Position numbers and translations under genes: made by a program
Shown: piece by piece, positions 15,614-23,562 of the stretch
Position numbering within the stretch: the first letter of the stretch is position 1
Layout of the letters: each line of letters starts with the position of its first letter
DNA from: a virus
Strand: one strand, 5' to 3'
Virus record (IMG/VR): IMGVR_UViG_3300042516_003452
Span: 1 to 64,000 of that record
DNA: 64,000 bases
Notes under the pieces: model-generated
Databases searched by the model: none
What the model was told of the DNA's origin: nothing
The model's input: the letters and a program-made list of their open reading frames with translations, nothing else

Positions 15614-16006
15614 TCAACCGAAAGCGTCTTGCCAGCTGTAAGACATACCTGAGCGTGGCTGGGGTTTGCCGGCATAGCCTACAGCCCCAGTTCTCCCACC
15701 AGAATCGCCTGTAGTTGGTAGTGCCACACCATTGATGGCTGCTGGAACACGAGGTGTACGGCCACGAATTGTTGGTTCGTCAATCGAAGCCCGTTGCCTG
15801 TAGGCGCCAGCGCTCCTGGCTGCACGCATGAACTTACCGACCCTGTTCTGATCGTCGTTTAAAGACTCAGCACCTAAACGTTCGTCTTCCTGAAGTCGAC
15901 GTAGATCAGTGTCATACGCCTTTTCAGGATGTAGATCCGATACCTCAACGCCTGAACTACCAGAGTCCTGACGGGGATCGTAAGTTGGTTCAAAAAATCT
16001 TGCCAT
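15614..16006 (-). CDS. Unknown 130-aa protein, disordered
   Basis: Rich in Arg, Gly, Ser, Asp and Pro, with no hydrophobic core (MARFFEPTYDPRQDSGSSG..., SGMSYSWQDAFG). It is convergent with dcd. The composition resembles small virion-linked proteins of the 37-46 kb block (for example 42451-42984). Function unknown. Confidence 0.65.
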   Translation of the reverse strand: MARFFEPTYDPRQDSGSSGVEVSDLHPEKAYDTDLRRLQEDERLGAESLNDDQNRVGKFMRAARSAGAYRQRASIDEPTIRGRTPRVPAAINGVALPTTGDSGGRTGAVGYAGKPQPRSGMSYSWQDAFG

Positions 16007-16046
16007 AGTATCATTGTAAAAGGACTGAATCAGAAATTTAAATACA

Positions 16047-16391
16047 ATGAACCACGCAGCTGCATTCCTCGATGCGTTTGTTCAAGACGAGGTTATGTGT
16101 CGGTGTCTTGACGAAGAAGACTTCGGTCAACCTCTCGCTAACGAAGAAAATGATGTACCCTTGTATGACATGTACAACAGGGGTTTAGTTGCATGCGAAC
16201 AAGGACTCGAACGGAATCCGTTATTCTTGGAGGGGATGAAGCGTCCGGGAGTGACCGGATTGATTCCTTCGATGGAAGAGGGATTGGCAATGGGAGCTTC
16301 TCCGAAGCCCCGGTCTTTAGTTTTGGAACTGGAGGAACCGGACGAGCAGGAGAAGATGTTGTCAGCAAAACGTCTTGGTTTGCTCCGGTAG
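16047..16391 (+). CDS. Unknown 114-aa acidic protein
   Basis: Starts MNHAAAFLDAFVQDEVMCRCLDEED. It overlaps the DUF3310 frame by 199 nt in a different frame. The overlap has the -1 relation, but no canonical X-XXY-YYZ slippery heptamer was found in the shared stretch. Its amino-acid usage looks natural, so it is likely a real gene. Confidence 0.55.
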   Translation: MNHAAAFLDAFVQDEVMCRCLDEEDFGQPLANEENDVPLYDMYNRGLVACEQGLERNPLFLEGMKRPGVTGLIPSMEEGLAMGASPKPRSLVLELEEPDEQEKMLSAKRLGLLR

Positions 16392-16687
16392 ACGAAATTA
16401 GTGAGTGCCCAGGTGGGGTTTGTCCTGTTCCCTGGGCCACTAAAGAAGAGTCTCCCGTGATCCAGGGAGACGTAGTCAATCATCCGTCTCATTACACCGA
16501 TGGTGCAATCGAGTGTATTGAAGGAATTGAAGCTCAGCAGACCCTTGAAGAATTTCGTGGTTATCTCAAGGGTAATATCGTCAAGTACCTTTGGCGTGAG
16601 CGTCACAAAGGTGGGCTTGAATCACTGAAAAAGGCCCAGTGGTATCTGGACCGTCTCATCCAGCTTGACGAAGCTCAGAACGGCTGA
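16193..16687 (+). CDS. DUF3310 protein
   Basis: The C-terminal ~62 residues (from VNHPSHYTDGAIECIEGIEA, then FRGYLKGNIVKYLWRERHKGGLESLKKAQWYL) are a clear DUF3310 domain, common in phages and sometimes annotated as a nucleotide kinase; its activity is not established. The ATG at 16193 gives 164 aa but a low-complexity first 80 residues read over the neighbouring gene. A GTG at 16456 would give just the domain. Which start is used is open. Confidence 0.75.
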   Translation: MRTRTRTESVILGGDEASGSDRIDSFDGRGIGNGSFSEAPVFSFGTGGTGRAGEDVVSKTSWFAPVDEISECPGGVCPVPWATKEESPVIQGDVVNHPSHYTDGAIECIEGIEAQQTLEEFRGYLKGNIVKYLWRERHKGGLESLKKAQWYLDRLIQLDEAQNG

Positions 16688-16983
16688 AAATCTTCTTCTT
16701 CGTCGTCGTCCTCGTCGTCGCCTTGAATACAGGCGGCGGCGAGTTCTGCTAATTCAAGATCAGTCGGCCAGTCCATATCCAGCTCAATGTTTTCACCTGC
16801 CATGATGTCCTTGATGGCGTGCCATTCCATCAGGCGTTGGTGATAGAGATTCAGAAGAGCTGAGTACAGTTCTTCCCATGTCATCTCTTGGGCCTGGAGT
16901 TCTGCTTTCCGCATGGCGAATTGCAGTTCAAGTGGCAGTTCAAACTCCCGTGGTTCTACCGATCGCTCCATGCCACTTTGCAT
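16675..16983 (-). CDS. nblA: NblA-like phycobilisome degradation protein
   Basis: A 102-aa protein. Residues 15-61 align without gaps to NblA: the pattern E-L-x-L-E-x-Q-F-x-x-R-x-x-E-x-Q...M-(S/T)-x-E.....L..LY.Q........K(E/D) is met by FELPLELQFAMRKAELQAQEMT, then LLNLYHQRLMEWHAIKDI. NblA is a small two-helix adaptor that brings phycobilisomes to Clp protease, and freshwater and marine cyanophages are known to carry it. Unlike the ~60-aa host form it has an acidic tail (DDEDDDEEED). It lies 18 nt downstream of the GH24 lysin on the same strand, so it is probably a late gene. Met5 is an alternative start. Confidence 0.68.
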   Translation of the reverse strand: MQSGMERSVEPREFELPLELQFAMRKAELQAQEMTWEELYSALLNLYHQRLMEWHAIKDIMAGENIELDMDWPTDLELAELAAACIQGDDEDDDEEEDFQPF

Positions 16984-17001
16984 CGACTCATAGCAATTAT
17001 T

Positions 17002-17667
17002 CTAATGGTAGCTGCTAAACAGCAAATCGATATCGTCTGTGTCGTAAGTCGACCAGGGATCCTCATCGATATCAAAGTCGTTCGCGAATTTGGATAGGAC
17101 GTACGGATTGACATTTTCCTCCAGTGCACGGATGGCGCGCACCTGGTGAGGAGCAGCGGTGTAATTACGAAAAGCAGTCAGGAGGACTTGGGTCGAGGCC
17201 CAAGGGTTTGCATTGATCTCAGTCAGGAACAGACTAATTTCCTCTCGCCTGCGGTCCACAAGGGTACCAATGACGTTGTGGTTTTGATCAAAGATCCAGC
17301 GTCCAAGTTCTCCAGTGGCAGCACAGAAGTCTTCGTGTTCGATGTTGTCGATCACGCTGCTGTACAAAAAAGGATCCCAACCGATGGAATGAATAAATGA
17401 AATTAAAGCCTGACGCATGTGTGTATCAAGCCCCAGGTTCAGTTTGACCAGCTGGGTGTCAATGATGGAAACTTCGTGAAAAAGGTATTCCAGTGCCTTC
17501 TCCTTGGTACAGCACTGGCCTCTTTTGACGGGAGAACCATCGGGGTAGAACTGAGTTCCAAACCCGATGGTATAAGGTTCTCCGCCTGTGGTCGGATCAG
17601 GGTATGCCTTTTCGTTGAACCCTTCGTATTTACGAATCAGGTTAATCGCATGCGAAAGATCCGACAT
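17002..17667 (-). CDS. GH24 endolysin (T4-lysozyme type muramidase)
   Basis: From ATG 17667 the product is 221 aa. The start KYEGFNEKAYPDPTTGGEPYTIGFGT holds the catalytic E...D...T layout of GH24 enzymes (Glu in KYEGF, Asp in YPDP, Thr in PYTIG). The C-terminal ~80 residues extend beyond the usual ~160-aa enzyme and end acidic. It cleaves the glycan of peptidoglycan for host lysis. A TTG at 17691 could add 8 residues. A perfect hairpin lies immediately before the ATG (separate entry). Directly downstream is the NblA-like gene. Confidence 0.85.
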   Translation of the reverse strand: MSDLSHAINLIRKYEGFNEKAYPDPTTGGEPYTIGFGTQFYPDGSPVKRGQCCTKEKALEYLFHEVSIIDTQLVKLNLGLDTHMRQALISFIHSIGWDPFLYSSVIDNIEHEDFCAATGELGRWIFDQNHNVIGTLVDRRREEISLFLTEINANPWASTQVLLTAFRNYTAAPHQVRAIRALEENVNPYVLSKFANDFDIDEDPWSTYDTDDIDLLFSSYH

Positions 17668-17689
17668 GAGGGTAACTATTATTACCCTC
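17668..17689 (-). promoter_or_regulatory. Hairpin abutting endolysin start codon
   Basis: On the - strand, GAGGGTAA pairs perfectly with TTACCCTC across a 6-nt loop. The 3' arm ends directly at the ATG. The purine-rich GAGGG in the 5' arm is the only Shine-Dalgarno-like sequence near this start and is locked in the stem. A second gene (28091) has the same layout. Confidence 0.55.
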
Positions 17690-17703
17690 AATATACATAA
17701 CTT

Positions 17704-17826
17704 TTACTTGCCTTGGCCACGAGACAATTTACGTCCGTGGTTAGGACGAGAATGTTTCCCGTCACCTTGACGTGTCTTCTTAGGCTTGGACTCGATCTGA
17801 ATGGTGCTGGACTTGGGTTTTGCCAT
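17704..17826 (-). CDS. Small basic conserved cyanophage protein
   Basis: A 40-aa protein starting MAKPKSSTIQIESKPKKTRQGDG and ending RKLSRGQGK. The SKPKKTRQG.GKH...RGQGK pattern is one I associate with small cyanophage proteins of unknown role (from memory, not searched). Strongly basic, so it may bind DNA or RNA. Confidence 0.7.
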   Translation of the reverse strand: MAKPKSSTIQIESKPKKTRQGDGKHSRPNHGRKLSRGQGK

Positions 17827-17863
17827 GCTGGTAGGTAATCAGCCTACGTAGTTTAGCGGGAAA

Positions 17864-18166
17864 TCACCATTTCGTTTTATGGCTCCAGTATCTTGCTGAC
17901 ATTTTGTCAGGATTGGGGTCTTGGGCGTTGTGCCGTGCGTAATAAGACTTCTTCCGTGCTTTATCTTTCTCAGTCTTGGGGTTCTTGCCAGCACCTTCTA
18001 CGCCTTGTTGACCAAAGCGAATGATCTTTTCTTCTCCTCCTTCACAAGCTTTGACGACGTGAGACTTGGTTGGGTGGCCAGGAGTCTTCTGTGGCTTGTT
18101 ACAAGCCATCTTGTCCTTAGCAATCTTGGCTGCACCAGCAGCTTTACGGTGTTTCTCAGCCATCAA
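17864..18166 (-). CDS. Conserved basic 100-aa cyanophage protein
   Basis: Contains ACEGGEEKIIRFGQQGVEGAGKNP, then KARKKSYYARH and MSARYWSHKTKW. This is a pattern I associate with a conserved cyanophage family of unknown function. It overlaps the 897-aa gene by 4 nt, so it is co-translated with it. Confidence 0.75.
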   Translation of the reverse strand: MMAEKHRKAAGAAKIAKDKMACNKPQKTPGHPTKSHVVKACEGGEEKIIRFGQQGVEGAGKNPKTEKDKARKKSYYARHNAQDPNPDKMSARYWSHKTKW

Positions 18167-20856
18167 GTAAACCCTTTAAACAGGGAAGTAAATTCACCAA
18201 GAATCTTTTGAGCACTCTTGGTTTTTGTTGGTTCTTCTTCGTCATCTAACAGTTTAAAATAACTGGATCCGGAGGATACAGAACCAGCCTTGGTGCTATC
18301 AGTAGATGTCTTGGTAGTTGAGCTGGTATCACCAAATAGTCCTGTCATCGAGCTAAGGGCTTGGAACGGATCATCACTGGTTAGTCCTGCATAAGCACCA
18401 CCGAGCTGTAGACCTTTCTGAGAAGCTCCTTGTTCCAGGAGTTGCATTTCACCTTTGTCTACATCGGTCATAAAACTGCCGTAGAAGTCGTCTTCACTTC
18501 CTTGGTACCCAGCATCTTTGAAGATCTTGTAAAGGGTTGTTGCGTAAGGAGAAGTGGAAGGAGCAGCGTCCTCCGCACGTTGGATGTAATCAACGCCTAG
18601 CTCTTTTTGAGAAGGAGTCTTGCCTTTTTCGTTTAGATACTTAATAGATTGACGAATATTAATAGCATTACCTGTGCGGAACTGATCAGCAATATATTGT
18701 TTGACTTCGTCAATTCCCATGCCTTTACCTGCGATGCCGATGGTGGCAAGCATTTTATCCCACTCTTCTTTATTGGTTTCGGGGCTAACGCCTTCAATCA
18801 CACTGTCAGCAAATTCTTCTGGTGTTACAAACTGCAAGAAGTTGACATCAGCAAGTTGGATGTCTTTGGAGGCGATCTCCGGCAGAATCTTAGTACTAAT
18901 GTAATCACTTGCATCTTTTAAAGTGAGAACATCTTTTGCTGGATCAAATCCTTTGGATGCACCAAGGACTTGATAGTGAAGTTGTGCGAACTGATTGCGG
19001 TCATTAATGTTTAAACCGTAGTAATAAGCCCATTGATTCCAAGTCCAGTTAGTGCCTGGCACCACGGAAGAGCTGTCGCGTTTAGCTGTTTCCCAGTCAT
19101 TGGCAACTTGGTTGCGCTGTTCTTCGTACTTAGCAAGCTTTGGATCACCAACTTCAAAATTGCCAGTGGGATTCATGTAAAAGTCAACATTGAAATTGAG
19201 TGGGTCCCTTCCGTATACGTCATCCAAATACGCTTGTGCTCTAATTTCTCCGATGTCACGCAACTTTGCCAGAGCAGTCTGAACCTCAAATACATTTTTA
19301 TCCTGCTGTTGTAGTTCCAAGGTTGAGATAAACTCACTCATCGACTTAGAACTATCAAAGCGAGGCTTCAAATATTCATCAATGTAACGCTTGGCAAATT
19401 CGGCATCGAGTGTATATGTTTTGCTTGGGTCCAGGGGGTCTTGTACCGTGATGCCTTTTTCATAATTACCAGCAAGTTGTTCTTCAAACCACTTTTGCCA
19501 GTTGTAGGTAACTCCGTTGAAGGTCGGAATACCCGTTGCACTTGCCAAACTTTTCTCAAGACTTTCCTGCGCCTTAACTGGGTTGGTTACAAAACCCAAA
19601 ATCCCGCCAATCCCACTGTCTCCAAGCAAAGAGTTAGCAATGGTTTCATTGATTGAAAGAACTTCATCAAAACCTTCAAGTCCTTTATAAAACTCAAAGT
19701 CCCTTTCCCTTTGTTTTGCCTTCAGTAGTTCACCGGCAGCTTGCTTAAGGGAATCGGTTGTTAATGAACCAAACTGCTGTTGTACTTGTTTTTCTTTTGC
19801 AGCAAGTTCAGCTCCTACCTTTTTGCCAAGGATTGTTTCCTCTCCGCCACCAAGAACTTTGTCGCGGTACATCTCATATTCAGCATCTGTCAGATACTCT
19901 TCATAAGCATCGGCTAGGTCTGCGTACTGCTCTTCATTACCGCGATATCCGGCTGCCTTGCCCTGGGTCGTATAGTGCCAGTGCATGTAGCTGTTGAAAG
20001 AGTATCTACCTGTGATATCAAGGTCTGGCAAGTAGTACCCATCACCAAGATCGACTCCTTCTTGCGCTGCATCCCAGCTATTCTCGGCATCAACGCCACC
20101 TTGCGTGAATTCGCGGTAATAAGAGGCATCAAAGCCGCCAGTAGGCGGTTGTGCACCTTTAGAAGAATCCCAGGGGGCAATCTTCTTTTGATACACGGCG
20201 GAGAGCGCTATTTCTCCATCGTTAGCAATTAAATCGTTAAAGCCAATATCGCCAAGCCTTCCTTTAAGACTCTGCATCAAGTTTTTGTAAGTACCGTCTT
20301 GTGCATTATTAAACGAGTTAACGAGCTGATCGTATTTATTTCGGGCTTGACTACCAATAGCATCGGGTGCGGCAATGAAAGCCTTACCTTCATTGTTGAT
20401 GCCAATCTTGGCACCTGGCAGAATGCGGTCTTCGTTTCTACCGTTGTTATTCCAATGGTTTTGTCCCCATTGTTCCGCGCTTTGTTCGTAATACCTAGGT
20501 AATTCCCTGCCTTCGTTTCTGCCGTTATTTTGCCAATGAGCACGGCCCCAGTCTTCTATCGACTGCGTAGGCTCGTCTCTTGGTAGATTACGACCTTCAT
20601 TCCGTCCGTATTTTTGCCAGTGATCACGACCCCATGCTTCTTTGTCTTTTGAGCCAGACTTTTGAAATGCGTTTAAAAGATCGGCGTAAGAGTTGACATA
20701 TTTTCTGAAATTTTTTTCACCTGTATTTTGGTATGCCTGAAGAAGATCTCCGTTATCGCGAACATACGCCTCAAAATCTTTAACGCCAGTTGCTTCATAG
20801 GCATTTGTAAGATCTGGGTAAGTATAAACGTAATCTTCGTAGACTCCCATCAGCAC
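18163..20856 (-). CDS. Large repeat-containing virion protein
   Basis: An 897-aa protein. The first ~135 residues hold two sets of three repeats. One is (Y/N)xYxDLLxA(Y/F)(Q/E)xxG at about residues 8, 28 and 52. The other is a 20-residue unit (D/A/Q)WGRxHWQxxGRNEGRxLPR at about 72-150. The remainder is helical, with MHWHYTTQGKAAGYRG near 280 and Asn/Gln-rich regions, and has no known enzyme motif. As the largest gene of the 18-30 kb late block it could be a tail, portal-vertex or internal virion protein; no tape-measure features are obvious. The HNH gene starts upstream and overlaps it by 7 nt. Confidence 0.8.
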   Translation of the reverse strand: MLMGVYEDYVYTYPDLTNAYEATGVKDFEAYVRDNGDLLQAYQNTGEKNFRKYVNSYADLLNAFQKSGSKDKEAWGRDHWQKYGRNEGRNLPRDEPTQSIEDWGRAHWQNNGRNEGRELPRYYEQSAEQWGQNHWNNNGRNEDRILPGAKIGINNEGKAFIAAPDAIGSQARNKYDQLVNSFNNAQDGTYKNLMQSLKGRLGDIGFNDLIANDGEIALSAVYQKKIAPWDSSKGAQPPTGGFDASYYREFTQGGVDAENSWDAAQEGVDLGDGYYLPDLDITGRYSFNSYMHWHYTTQGKAAGYRGNEEQYADLADAYEEYLTDAEYEMYRDKVLGGGEETILGKKVGAELAAKEKQVQQQFGSLTTDSLKQAAGELLKAKQRERDFEFYKGLEGFDEVLSINETIANSLLGDSGIGGILGFVTNPVKAQESLEKSLASATGIPTFNGVTYNWQKWFEEQLAGNYEKGITVQDPLDPSKTYTLDAEFAKRYIDEYLKPRFDSSKSMSEFISTLELQQQDKNVFEVQTALAKLRDIGEIRAQAYLDDVYGRDPLNFNVDFYMNPTGNFEVGDPKLAKYEEQRNQVANDWETAKRDSSSVVPGTNWTWNQWAYYYGLNINDRNQFAQLHYQVLGASKGFDPAKDVLTLKDASDYISTKILPEIASKDIQLADVNFLQFVTPEEFADSVIEGVSPETNKEEWDKMLATIGIAGKGMGIDEVKQYIADQFRTGNAINIRQSIKYLNEKGKTPSQKELGVDYIQRAEDAAPSTSPYATTLYKIFKDAGYQGSEDDFYGSFMTDVDKGEMQLLEQGASQKGLQLGGAYAGLTSDDPFQALSSMTGLFGDTSSTTKTSTDSTKAGSVSSGSSYFKLLDDEEEPTKTKSAQKILGEFTSLFKGFT

Positions 20857-21197
20857 TCACCAAAAATAAAAGTTGATTCTTGTTTAACCCAGGCTTCAAT
20901 CTTACCAAGGGTTTCAGAAGAAAAGAAGGTTTGCTTTTCGAACCAGCTCTTCATGTCTTCCGAGCCTTTGTGGGCGTTGCAACGCCGGCAGCAAGGAAGT
21001 AAATTATGGCGGTTAGAAGAGCCAGACTTAAACCTTGGGACAATGTGATCCAGGCTTGTTGCGGAATCTCCACAATAACCGCACTTGTAATGCCAGGCTT
21101 CGTATATGCTCTCTCTGAACTTTTTTTTTGCAAGTTTGGGCGTGATTTCAACTAGCAGGGCGAGGGGCTCGTGCTCGTTGCAAAACATGCTCTTCAA
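20850..21197 (-). CDS. HNH endonuclease
   Basis: A 115-aa protein with CGYCGD, then LDHIVPRF, then NRHNLLPCCRRCNAHKG. This is the classic HNH core with two CxxC zinc knuckles; His in LDH and Asn/His in NRHN are catalytic. It overlaps the 897-aa gene. Free-standing phage HNH genes act in homing or in nicking DNA near packaging sites. TerL is 13 kb away, so homing is more likely. Confidence 0.88.
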   Translation of the reverse strand: MKSMFCNEHEPLALLVEITPKLAKKKFRESIYEAWHYKCGYCGDSATSLDHIVPRFKSGSSNRHNLLPCCRRCNAHKGSEDMKSWFEKQTFFSSETLGKIEAWVKQESTFIFGEC

Positions 21198-21272
21198 TTG
21201 CCGTTAATTTATTCTAAATTCAAGACACATTCCCGCGACCAAACTAAAGAGATAAAAGTTTCCTTAAGGGTG

Positions 21273-21300
21273 TTGACAGGTACTTGACGCCAGATATGGT
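21273..21300 (+). promoter_or_regulatory. Sigma-70-like promoter
   Basis: TTGACA (21273-21278), 16 nt, then TATGGT (21295-21300). This would start transcription near 21307, inside the first codons of the HTH frame, so the start codon used may be the ATG at 21326. One of the few host-type promoters visible. Confidence 0.5.
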
Positions 21301-21544
21301 ATTGAGGCACGCGTTACTCCACGCCATGACCACCGCCAACGGATGGGTGTCCGTTCAGAAAGCAGAAGAGATCTTGGGCATCGACCGCAAGACTCTATTC
21401 AAGTACCGCGATGACGGCACCCTCAAGCTTGGTCCGCACTTCGCAGCGTTCCCTGGGTGTCTTTCCCGTGATGGCTACCGCTGGAACACCAAGGCCGTCA
21501 GGAAGCACCTGCAAAAGCAAGGGATGATGCCGATGGCTTCTTGA
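21296..21544 (+). CDS. Small helix-turn-helix protein
   Basis: 82 aa from ATG 21296 (72 aa from ATG 21326, which better fits the promoter). WVSVQKAEEILGIDRKTLFKYRDDGTL is an HTH of the excisionase/MerR type and the C-terminus is basic. It lies alone on the + strand between - strand genes and converges with the integrase-like gene, overlapping by 47 nt. That arrangement recalls a regulatory or excisionase-integrase pair. Confidence 0.7.
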   Translation: MVLRHALLHAMTTANGWVSVQKAEEILGIDRKTLFKYRDDGTLKLGPHFAAFPGCLSRDGYRWNTKAVRKHLQKQGMMPMAS

Positions 21545-21920
21545 TGGACCGATAGCAGTCCTTCCGAAGGCGATGGGCCAGGATTAAATCAGTGATGTTC
21601 AGCTGAAAGTCCTGATAAGCCATGGCTTCGTACAGACGAGAGCAAAGGGTATCCCAGCAGCTCTGCAGTGCGCAGGGCTGTTTTTCTTTGAGACCAAACA
21701 ACAAGACCCACTGAGGGTGCAGTGGGCGAACGGGGCGTTTCTTTTGTGGTACCAGGACAGAGTCCTCCGGTCCCCAGTCGAAGGTGAAAAGCTCTTCAGG
21801 CTTGAGGCCATAGGTGGCAATCATGCCGTAGAGCCAAGCGATGTCTTTAGTTTTACGGTTGAGGACCAGGCGGAAATACTCATCTACAATCCGCTGATCC
21901 AGAGGCGGCTGGTGAGTCAT
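21498..21920 (-). CDS. Truncated tyrosine recombinase-like protein
   Basis: 140 aa from ATG 21920; an upstream ATG at 21974 gives 158 aa. DIAWLYGMIATYGLKPEELFTFDW matches the R-region helix of tyrosine recombinases (usually ..YGLR..E), with Lys in place of the catalytic Arg. KKRPVRPLHPQWVLLF resembles the following strand and helix, and AHRLRKDCYRS gives the H-x-x-R box. No catalytic Tyr follows in a typical context and there is no N-terminal core-binding domain. It is either a decayed integrase or a repurposed DNA-binding protein. Confidence 0.45.
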   Translation of the reverse strand: MTHQPPLDQRIVDEYFRLVLNRKTKDIAWLYGMIATYGLKPEELFTFDWGPEDSVLVPQKKRPVRPLHPQWVLLFGLKEKQPCALQSCWDTLCSRLYEAMAYQDFQLNITDLILAHRLRKDCYRSIKKPSASSLAFAGAS

Positions 21921-21993
21921 AACTGAGATGAGCTGGATACCGGCACCATATACAGCGGTGGTACCAGCTGGCAAGGGGTAAAGAATTCCTTAA

Positions 21994-22011
21994 TAAGTCT
22001 CGTGAGACTTA
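21994..22011. terminator. Hairpin between 22031 and 21974 genes
   Basis: TAAGTCT pairs with AGACTTA around CGTG (inner C-G closes it further). It lies just after the stop codon of the 509-aa gene on the - strand. There is no clean T run, so it may be an RNA processing or weak termination site. Confidence 0.4.
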
Positions 22012-22030
22012 ATATAAGTATACATGATTG

Positions 22031-23560
22031 CTAAGGTTTGTAAGGTTTTCCATCCTTATCAAACATTGTGAAGCCCTGCATCAGTACGAAGTCTGTAGGG
22101 ACGTTAAACAGTTTCTGCATCATCGGCATCATCATTGAGCTCTGACAGTTGTACGGTGGTACGTCCATCTGCGACAACGAGAATCTATTCAAGACAGAGG
22201 ATTTAATTGATTGTTGTTCGCTTTCAGTTTGATCCACTAGCTTTTGCTCCCATTCAACCATGCCTCCTTCTTGGACAGGAAAATCAGAAGGCTCTGGCGG
22301 GAACGTTTTATCTGCAAACTTCAGGGCGTAGATATGTTTGCAGTAGCGCATTTCATCGAGCAAGGGTTCCCAGTTGTCGTTCAATGCGGTCACTACACCC
22401 TGAGACGTGTCGTAGTCCGTGTACTTCGGCATACCTTCTGCCGCAGATCCAGGAATAGCAGGGTCTCCAGTACTCCTTAAGAACGTAGCACCAAAGTCTC
22501 GGAAATTACCAGGTCTATCCCTTGTTGCTTGGTTGTCTGTGACTGTGTCTGCAACAGTTGGAGGTAATTCAAACCCCTCTGGTGCGTACACTTCCATGGT
22601 GCGGTTGACCTGCGCACTTGTCATTGCACTGTTATCAAGAACTCCATTGAGCTTGGTAACTTCAAAACGACCTGGCTTAACAGACGCAACACTGCTTCTT
22701 GGGTAAAGCTTCTTGAGTGGCTTGTTAATGTCACGCATGAAAGCGTAGTCCCGGTGCGTAAAGTCCTGACAGGAACAGCAGAAACGAGGACCAGTAATTA
22801 AATAGCGCCCAGGCGTAAAAGCTATTGGAGACGGAGTTAAGTACTCTTTGTCAGGCGTGGTCTGCACCGAGCCAGCTTTACGGACAGTCAATACACCGGT
22901 AAACGGATTGGTATCGACCAAAACTGCAGATATATAGCCATAGCGCTTTTGTGTTGTCGGATCAATCGAGTCACGGTCAATGATGTCACCACCGACAGTA
23001 ATGACTCTGTCCTCCAGGGTTTCACTGTTAAGTGGCTTAAGACCCCCTGGTACACCTGGGATTGCAACATAAAACGGAGGAGGCAGAGGATTACTGACAC
23101 TCCAGTTACCGGCGAGTTTTACATACCAGTTTGTCTTGTCTTCTGTGATGGACTCAATGAAAAGACGTTGTCCTGTACTTGGATCCAATAAGCGGTCGCT
23201 GCGCATGGAACCGGCATAACGCCAGCCAGCCCAGTGCATTCCCATTTCTTTGTTCTTGGTTGGGAAACCTACAAACGTCCCGGAAATAATGGGAGCAGGG
23301 TTGGCGACAGAACTTGGTGTGCCAGACGGTACAGGAATTTGGTATTGAAAAGGATATGTATAACTGTTGTCGTAAAAAGTGGCGCAAGCTATTTCAAAGC
23401 CGCGTCTCCAGCGGGACCAAGCCGACTCACGGTTGGCACTATAGATTGAATCTGGAACTGAACCTTTGGAGAATTCAGTCGTGATTGGCTTGACGCCTGC
23501 CGGTTCGATGAAAGGTGTTTGACTGAAATTACCAAAGGAGTTGTTGCTCCTTTTGGCCAT
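22031..23560 (-). CDS. Unknown 509-aa virion-region protein
   Basis: Beta-rich, with many Pro/Gly and FCCSCQDFTHRDYAFM near residue 265. The C-terminal part is Met-rich (SSMMMPMMQKLF). No family recognised. Location in the late - strand block, with 2-nt spacing from the next gene, suggests a structural protein. Confidence 0.75.
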   Translation of the reverse strand: MAKRSNNSFGNFSQTPFIEPAGVKPITTEFSKGSVPDSIYSANRESAWSRWRRGFEIACATFYDNSYTYPFQYQIPVPSGTPSSVANPAPIISGTFVGFPTKNKEMGMHWAGWRYAGSMRSDRLLDPSTGQRLFIESITEDKTNWYVKLAGNWSVSNPLPPPFYVAIPGVPGGLKPLNSETLEDRVITVGGDIIDRDSIDPTTQKRYGYISAVLVDTNPFTGVLTVRKAGSVQTTPDKEYLTPSPIAFTPGRYLITGPRFCCSCQDFTHRDYAFMRDINKPLKKLYPRSSVASVKPGRFEVTKLNGVLDNSAMTSAQVNRTMEVYAPEGFELPPTVADTVTDNQATRDRPGNFRDFGATFLRSTGDPAIPGSAAEGMPKYTDYDTSQGVVTALNDNWEPLLDEMRYCKHIYALKFADKTFPPEPSDFPVQEGGMVEWEQKLVDQTESEQQSIKSSVLNRFSLSQMDVPPYNCQSSMMMPMMQKLFNVPTDFVLMQGFTMFDKDGKPYKP

Positions 23561-23562
23561 GA

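Noticed and set aside
16193-16391. Programmed -1 frameshift joining the 114-aa and DUF3310 frames
   Set aside because: The frame relation fits, but no X-XXY-YYZ heptamer was found in the shared stretch; left as an open start-site question instead.
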